From Chimonanthus salicifolius (Eukaryota; Streptophyta; Magnoliopsida; Laurales; Calycanthaceae): a stretch of 64,000 nt of DNA. Under the pieces are notes generated by a model. The model was given only the letters and a program-made list of their open reading frames with translations, was not told the origin of the DNA and made no database searches. Position numbers and translations under genes: made by a program. Below, piece by piece: positions 57,592 through 64,000 of the stretch; position 1 is the first letter of the stretch, and the number at the start of each line of letters is the position of its first letter. The stretch spans positions 44,378,631-44,442,630 of the forward strand of contig CM023539.1 in the NCBI GenBank assembly GCA_013350335.1, read 5' to 3'.

Positions 57592-59109
57592 ATGGTCCAT
57601 GAAAGTGGCAATTATCTGTAGGTCACACATGTAGCATATGGAAGATGATAAAGAGTATGTGCCATGGGTGACTGGTGCACTACCATCTTAACAGTGGCTC
57701 ACTCATGGATGTCTAAGACAAATACACAACTGCCCGTATTTAGCATATATTAGTCCAATTGTTCTGAGTCTTTGTACATGATCCATCATCCTATACTCAT
57801 TGGATGCATCAATGGTGTGATTCTTTATTTGAAAAAAATAACAATGGGAAGAAGATGACAACAGAAATAGCTCTTAAAAAAAATGCATGTGTAAAAGGCG
57901 CAACTCTTTCTTTAAGGAAAAAGAAAAACGATAAAAGAAGATGAAAAGGAACTACATACAAAATGCATTATTGTTTAATCATTGTTCTTAATCACTTAAA
58001 AGAATCAGGATTCGGTGGAATCCCAAGCTGACAAAAGTTACAGATATAAAAATAAAAGAATAATAATAATAACTCACAGTACTCCAGACCTGTCTTACCT
58101 AACATCAGACCACACATATTTTCTTCATATGATTCTTCAATACAATTTAGATGGAGTTGTATTTTGCCTATAGACTGTAATACTGGAAGGGGGAAACATT
58201 TAAAAAAAAAAGGCTCACACCTAACAATGGACCTTACATCATGCCCTTCATAGAATTCATCATTTAGACTTTTGATGGTATAGTATTTTGGCTTCAAATA
58301 AGTCATCCTTACCATTTTGATGGTGTGACTTTAGTGCTGGAAACCAAAACAAACAAAATTTTGAAGTACACAAGAATCATGGAAAAATATATTTTGCTGT
58401 TGTAAGAGAGATCTGCATCATTGGTTTCGTTAACCCAGCAGCTTTAGCATATTAATCCCCCTCCCCAACAAGAAAAAACCTTCAGCGCTCAACTTTATAG
58501 TTTTCATCTTTCTCTAATATGAAGTAATCCAATGGTCATTATAACAATGATAACACCACATTATGAATATTTGGACTGGTTGAAATGATGCCCTTCCCAA
58601 TAGATTGAGGTCATCTAAAAGAACTGGATTTTGGAAGATCTAAGACAATTAGTTTATTACCCTTTCTAATTCCTTGTTACAATCTATTTGCATTTTGCAG
58701 CCCTAGATGGCATCTCCGTTCACTGGTAGTATAACCATACATGATTAACTGCTAAAATCCTAGAATATTTGTTATAACCTTTAGTAGGCATTGATTTCAA
58801 ATATTATCTACTTAATATTTTCATTAAAAAACGATTGTCTGTTTTATCCCAATATACTTTGGATCACATTCACAATCTAAGATGGACTCTATTGCACATG
58901 ATGACGAGAGCCTATAGCATAGTTGGTAAATGCTACTTGTTACAATTTGAGTTGTATCCTTTTTTTAATGGTTACTGCATTAATGGAGAGAAAACATCAA
59001 AGGTGCAAGTATAGAGAAGAAAGAGAAAAACCTACAACTTGGAACACCCAGATAGAGGCCAGGATACCAAAAAAAAAAAAAAAGCAAAAGAAAAACAAAA
59101 GCTTATGAT
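57592..59109. other. intron 1 (copy 2), unassigned part
   Basis: Intronic and collinear with 9137-10739; no recognisable gene or element end. Confidence 0.5.
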
Positions 59110-59790
59110 GATTCAATACACTCTTTCCAGGCCCATAGGATATTTGACATTCAAACATTTTGAAATCATCGAGGGAAGAGGCCCAAGCCACACATTTGGC
59201 GAAGATCCGACTGCTAATGGATTGATGACTTTCTACTATGTTCTTGAATACCCTATTGTTTTGTTTTTACCAGAAACTCCAAACAGTGGCAAAGAGACGC
59301 CTCAAAGAAGAGCACTTTGGAGAAATTTCGACGACATCCCAAGCAAAGGATAGATGAGCAACTAAGGTAGGCATAGTCCACTGAAATCCAAAGTGGTCCA
59401 AAACGGAGTTCCAAACTACCGTGGAGAAAGGACAATGGATAAGAAGATGATCTACCTCGTTAAAGGCATGAATGTAGAAGGAGCACGCACTGACAAGAGT
59501 TCTTCCTCTCTTGCGCAGATTATCTTGAGTGAGAATCTTTTCCAATCCCGCTGTCCAAATAAAACTATAGGCCCAGCGTGGAACTTTTGAAAACCAAAAT
59601 GGCAGGGTTCACCACGAGGCACAAATCATTGCGATTAATTCCAAACAAAAAGGACTTAATTGAAAAGCAGCTGCATGAGTCTGGCCACCAAAGCTGAGAA
59701 TCCTCTTCGAAGACATTGATCCAGGTGGAGCTAAGAATCATAAGTAGATTTGAGTAGTCTTCCGATTCTTCAACTATTAGGTTTCAAGTC
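59110..59790 (-). pseudogene. LINE fragment: zf-RVT region of ORF2 (copy 2)
   Basis: Better preserved copy of the fragment at 10740-11370. A 92-codon minus-strand frame (59545-59267) reads MEKILTQDNLRKRGRT, then HLLIHCPFSTVVWNSVLDHF and a Trp-rich end. Upstream on the same strand are EDSQLWWPDS and FSIKSFLFG blocks in other frames. This is typical of plant L1 ORF2 C-termini and is inert. Confidence 0.8.
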
Positions 59791-60189
59791 ATACAATTTG
59801 AGTTATATCACCATCTCAAATTAAAAATAAAAAAAGAGTTGCACATGACTCGAAACTTTTGATTTTTAAAGTTCTTTATTGTTGTGGATATAAGGAGAAT
59901 CTTATTAATGAATAAAGAACGAATGTGCACATCAGTGACTGCCCAGAGGCTATGGACAGACACTTAGACAACCCTCATCTTTAAAATGGTATATAAGATT
60001 ATAAAGAAGGATCATCATTGAAAGAACATTCATTTAGCTCAGATATGTGATGTAGCACCGAAGAAGGGGGGTCCCAAAAGAGGAAACTTCCTCTTTCTTT
60101 TCCAACTAAACCCCCAATGGAGATTATCCTTTTTACAGCTTTCTTTTAATTTTTATTTCCTTTTACTATTATTTCTTTTTTCATTTGAT

Positions 60190-61800
60190 TTTAATTTCTA
60201 TTTTTAGTTTTAGGATTTCTCTATAAAAACCTCTTGGGTATTGTAATCAAAGACGAGTATCAATGGATTTATGAATGAAAATTCATTTGGGTTTTTACCC
60301 TGTTTATCTCCTCCTCCTTCTCTGCTCGTGGATTCGAGTATTCTCCTCTTCCGATGGCATTCGTCGGAGGAGTTCTTCTCTTCCACTTTGAGATCTGCTG
60401 CTACAACGATTGGGCACACCCGGAGTCTCGCCTCTGTCTCCTCTACTGCCAGAAGAGGACCAAGGCCTCTTTTCCGCCGTGCTACCGACTGGGTCAAACC
60501 CAGGCCGACTCCCGGCTCTACTTTCAGATCTGCCGCCGCCCACTTGCAAGCCGGCTGCTTCAGATCCCGAGTCCCTCTACCGTTTGGGTGTTTCCCAACT
60601 CATCACCTATCACCCAGGAACCACCGTCCTCTGCCCCTTTCTTTCCCCTCACCCTCACGTCCACTGTCCTTTTCTCTTTCGCTCCCATGCATGTATCATA
60701 CAGTATTCACTCCACAGTCGTTTAACCCATTCGTCCCACCATCAACTTTGTATATTATTTCCTTTATTTACCCCATTAATACTCATTCAGTAGCTATTCT
60801 CAATCAATACCTACATCCCCATTTCCATTTGACTTTGGACCTTGGTTGTTGACCTCATTAACCAATTGACCACATTGAATCCATTGTCCAGCCGTCCATC
60901 CTATTTACCATCCACCAACCGTAAAACCTTTTCACGATAACCCATTAGCCCATTTAGATCCATTAAACCCTCCATTTAATCCATCTAATATTCCATTAAT
61001 CCTTTTTAACCCCATTTATTTATAAATTTAACCGAACCACCCATCCATATTTTAACCCAATCCTACCCGCTGCATCAATATGCCTAACTTCCCATGGAAG
61101 AACCCATGAATGTCATTGCCCCCATTGCCCACTGCATGGTAGTTGACTTGATTGCAACAATCATTGCTTCTATATGTAGAGTCTCAATTGACAATCTCTA
61201 AACTCCTATGGCTATGTACATTCTGAAGATCTTGATTTCTATGTTTCATCTCAAGTGACAAATCTTGACTAACCCACCAACTTTTGCTGACAAATCAAAT
61301 CTGCACCTGACTCAACTTGATTCATTGCTACTAGTAGTGGAAATCCCTAAGATGATAAGCAAAAGACCTGACAACTTGAGACTCAAATTGGAATTCTGGC
61401 CCATTTTACAAACATGGGATGGATTCCCATTTAATGAAAAGATCTGATTTGGCTTGTGCTGGTACCTACAAGTCGAGGTAGTTGACACAAACCAAACCAA
61501 GCCCAACCCATGGTTACCACCAGTTTCATCCCCTTCATATTTAGTGGGTTTCACTGGCACAATGTTTGTGATACTCGTTGCTGTCAATCTGATTTTACCA
61601 AAACATACTAAATACACTAAATCATCAATCCTGGTAACCTAATTACATTGGTATTGACCTCATCCCATCTAACAATTGCAGACATTTTTACTAAAAGAAC
61701 TGTTGCATACTGGATGTATTCCATTGAGACAACAAACTCTAAAGATCTTCTTTGAACTCCTCGTGATCCCATTAGTTTGACAGGGAGTAATAGATCAATC
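60190..61800 (+). pseudogene. Degenerate Ty1/Copia retrotransposon remnant (copy 2)
   Basis: Equivalent to 18128-19930: LTR-like start (ctctataaaaacct, ggtattgtaatc) and an RNase H tail at about 61665-61795 (VADIFTK...NSKDLL, TPRDPISL). A 193-codon Ser/Pro-rich open frame (60271-60852) spans the middle here but is broken in copy 1, so it is not supported as a gene. Confidence 0.6.
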
Positions 61801-61856
61801 ATTTATTCCTAAAATCTTTGTCCAACTATTGCAACATTTGGAGAGAAAAAGAGGGA

Positions 61857-61874
61857 GGGGGGGGGGGGGGGGGG
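61857..61874. repeat. 18-bp G homopolymer
   Basis: An uninterrupted run of 18 G. Copy 1 has gggaggggtgggtgtg at the same place. Its length may be inaccurate in any assembly. Confidence 0.9.
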
Positions 61875-62260
61875 CTGTATTGATGATGAGAATGAACAGA
61901 ACATGCATTTTTTTAGCTCAATGCCCAAAAGAGATTAGGCAGCAAGCTTAGAACACTTGAATTGAATTTAAAAACCAAAGGAAGAAAAAAGAAATCCTTC
62001 ACAATTTGTTCTCTGAATAAAAAATGACCCTTCTCTAATATGACTCAATGAGCAGCCTGTGAAGACTTTTAACACCATAGCCCACCCGATGATATTGAGC
62101 TTGATCCTCTCCATAACAGCTGCTACACATCAAACACCTGCTCGTTACATACTTGCCAAACCTTGATTGGAGACTGTATCTCCTTATCATGCATTTTCCA
62201 CTAAAAATTTGGGTATATGTATATTTGTCGTCTCTTATATGCAAAGAAATGAGCACTCCA

Positions 62261-62441
62261 ATTTTTTTTTTTTTAGATAACATGGGTAATCTCCACTCCC
62301 CGCATTAGAGGTGAGACTAAGCCCATGGATACACGAAACCACTAGCAAGCCTTGCGTAGCAGGCAAGCTAAGGAGGAGCCAAATCTAAGGCTTCTAGTCT
62401 AATCTTAGAAGCTTAGACCAACTGAGCTACCCATGCAGGTT
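62261..62441 (-). mobile_element. tRNA-derived SINE (copy 2)
   Basis: Minus-strand box A tagctcagttgg, degenerate box B (ggtttcgtgtatcc), gggcttagtctcacctc and a terminal A-tract (plus-strand T-run at 62262-62274). Homologous to 20376-20548 and at the same position in intron 1. Confidence 0.75.
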
Positions 62442-63159
62442 AAAAATTCAAATAATAACATCATCGGATGTGCATTGCAGATATTTCATCCAAATTGAGG
62501 CTCATTCTTGTTCTAAAACCCATCAACTTAAATCTCACCCAACTTGGCTCAACCATGCTGAATGGGCTGTTACTATCCCATTCCAGTCAAAATTACTTGA
62601 AAAGAAAGTCAAATCTTCTAGTTAATCTGTTGTATCTTCAATGCTTTAATGCCTCAGCTAGACAGACATGTCATGTTTTGGATCCTAAACTGTGAGATCA
62701 TTATATCCAATTTTACTGATCGCCGATAATTGCCCTGCCTTTCCAAAAACTAGCCATCAAGAAACTTCCCCACATCTCAAACTCAATATCTCCTACTCTC
62801 AAATGAAGGTAAGCATATATGGATTTGATTGGTTGACAAAGAGGAAGATCTAGTTCAGGTGGATAGAGGCCCATTGCTGCCCTTCAATTCTTATGCAGCA
62901 ACTGATATCAGGTGAGAAGATGGGCTGCACCTAAACCCTTATTGGTCCTTTTCATGTTACTATCACCCTTTCCCTTCACCCACCCACCTGCCTTCCCCGG
63001 CGCGCCCCTCCACCCCATCCACAGACACGCCCACTCCAAAGAGAGAGTATGCCTTGATTTAAAGCATCAACAATGACATGAGTTTGCAGCCAAGTAATTT
63101 AAGTGTGAATAGAAAATTGAGGAGGTGGCACAGTTTATTGCACAAGTAATCATTGTTTG

Positions 63160-63502
63160 TCATCATCATCATCATCACATTAGAGCCACCATCTCATCTA
63201 TATGGAGTTAGCTTTTCGAGTTCTATTTCTCCATTTCACTCTACCATACACTAAGACCATACATTCAGTCGCTCCACCATCCTTCGTATTTTTTTTATCC
63301 GTTTCCTCCATGTTTTCAGCGGTCTATGCCTCCTACCACCGACCACTAGTAACGTCTCAATTATATGCACCGGGGCCATATCTGGTCTTCTAGTTATATG
63401 TCCAAGCACCTTAGGCAAGTTTTTCTCAATCTATCTTCTATTTAGGCTATTTTTAAACTATCCCTAAAGTAGTCATTTCTAATTCTATCCTTAAAAGCTA
63501 AT
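63160..63502 (-). pseudogene. RTE-type LINE 3' fragment (copy 2), cut by an LTR
   Basis: Same fragment as at 21255-21770, with the (gatgat)n tail near 63165. It stops at 63502, where a retrotransposon begins. The missing 5' part, equivalent to 21608-21770, should resume after that insertion. Confidence 0.65.
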
Positions 63503-64000
63503 TGATGCGGAGCATATGATTCTATCATTTTTATTTTTTTTACTTATTTGGTTTACTATATTTTTTATTTATTTAACTGAGGGTATTTTGTTTTATTTTA
63601 CATTTAGGGGTATTTTCGTCATGTTGTTGGTGTGTTTATTATAAATACATTGTAATCCTCTTTAGGACAATCAGTTGATAAATGAAATCGAAGTTTTCTT
63701 CAGCTTGTGCGACGAAATACTTGGGAGCGATTCTTTTGGCGTGAGGCCCTTCTTTTGGCGCGAAGCTTAGAGTGAGGCTACCATCGTTATAACTTCTTCT
63801 TTAACGTATTTCTTCTTCTTCTTCTTCTCTCTTCTCCTTTTTTTCTTTTTTTTCCTTAGCCACAGCTAACACCATCCCTTTTGCTGTCCTTTGCTGCTGA
63901 CGACCTTCCCATGTCTCTTCTTTGCTCCCGCCTCCTCTTCTAACCCTTCCCATTAGTTTCTCCCCTCCCTGTCTTGAGCCAGATCTGTTTCCGCCCCTCT
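63503..64000 (+). mobile_element. Start of an LTR retrotransposon (5' end of LTR), truncated by window
   Basis: Begins tgatgcggagcatatgattc, exactly where collinearity with copy 1 is lost. It has a plausible promoter (ttataaatacattgtaatcc), then agttgataaatgaaatcg, and T/C-rich DNA towards the window end. The TG start, TATA-like box and abrupt boundary support an LTR, although its other end, target duplication and coding region are outside. Confidence 0.65.

Larger units (their letters stand above)
54490..63502. repeat. Segmental duplication, copy 2 (partner 4680-21607)
   Basis: Collinear with copy 1 across the upstream DNA, exon 1 and the first part of intron 1. It lacks the foldback element (site near 55215), the 63-bp tandem duplication, the two solo LTRs (site near 60189) and the 200-bp block. 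It ends at the LTR that begins at 63503. Kinase exons equivalent to 22122-28543 must lie beyond the window if they exist. Confidence 0.9.

Noticed and set aside
60271..60852. 193-codon Ser/Pro-rich open frame in copy 2
   Set aside because: The equivalent in copy 1 is broken by a 200-bp difference and stops, and the frame overlaps a Copia remnant.

Overview
The window is nuclear DNA from an angiosperm. It is AT-rich and gene-poor, with spliced genes (GT..AG introns up to 13 kb), a G-type lectin (S-domain) receptor kinase cluster, a second plant gene, and abundant plant-type transposons (LTR solo elements, a TRIM, LINEs, a SINE, Stowaway and PIF/Harbinger elements, and long foldback elements). 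The species cannot be fixed from the sequence alone.

Region by region. 634-6753: three foldback DNA elements of one superfamily. They share a terminus resembling GG..CATNTAGACAC, an inner motif resembling ATTATCATTTTGCCCCT, and subterminal palindromes such as TTCGTTCGAACGAA. 7625-28543: an S-domain receptor kinase gene in seven coding exons. Exon 1 carries lectin, S-locus glycoprotein, EGF-like and PAN domains; exons 2-7 carry the membrane segment and a complete kinase. Its 13-kb first intron has been enlarged by two nested solo LTRs (11778-18127), and its fourth intron holds Gypsy and Copia pol fragments. 31611-32563: a decayed third receptor kinase of the same family. 34531-40324, minus strand: a small two-coding-exon gene for a 75-residue single-pass membrane protein. 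Its 5.6-kb intron is full of LINE debris. 41261-42816: a PIF/Harbinger-like element. 42836-46863: a third solo LTR. 48734-51290: a Stowaway MITE, a 700-bp hairpin element, a TRIM and a truncated foldback element. 54490-63502: a second copy of 4680-21607, including an intact lectin exon 1 (56080-57487). It lacks the insertions seen in copy 1 and is interrupted at 63503 by the start of an LTR retrotransposon that runs off the window.

The receptor kinases are predicted plasma-membrane receptors. The extracellular half binds a ligand, probably carbohydrate- or peptide-like, and the RD-type Ser/Thr kinase signals inside the cell. In both copies the lectin exon stays open for 33 codons into intron 1, so intron retention would give a secreted lectin-PAN protein. 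In copy 1 the expected exon 2 acceptor is out of phase with exon 1. A full-length receptor therefore needs an acceptor 19 nt downstream, or the gene carries a frameshift.

The most unusual material is the foldback superfamily. Its members have different palindromic arms but share a 280-bp module that is itself palindromic (eight copies in the window). Comparing the two receptor copies gives an empty site for one foldback insertion and for the nested LTRs, so the order of events can be read.
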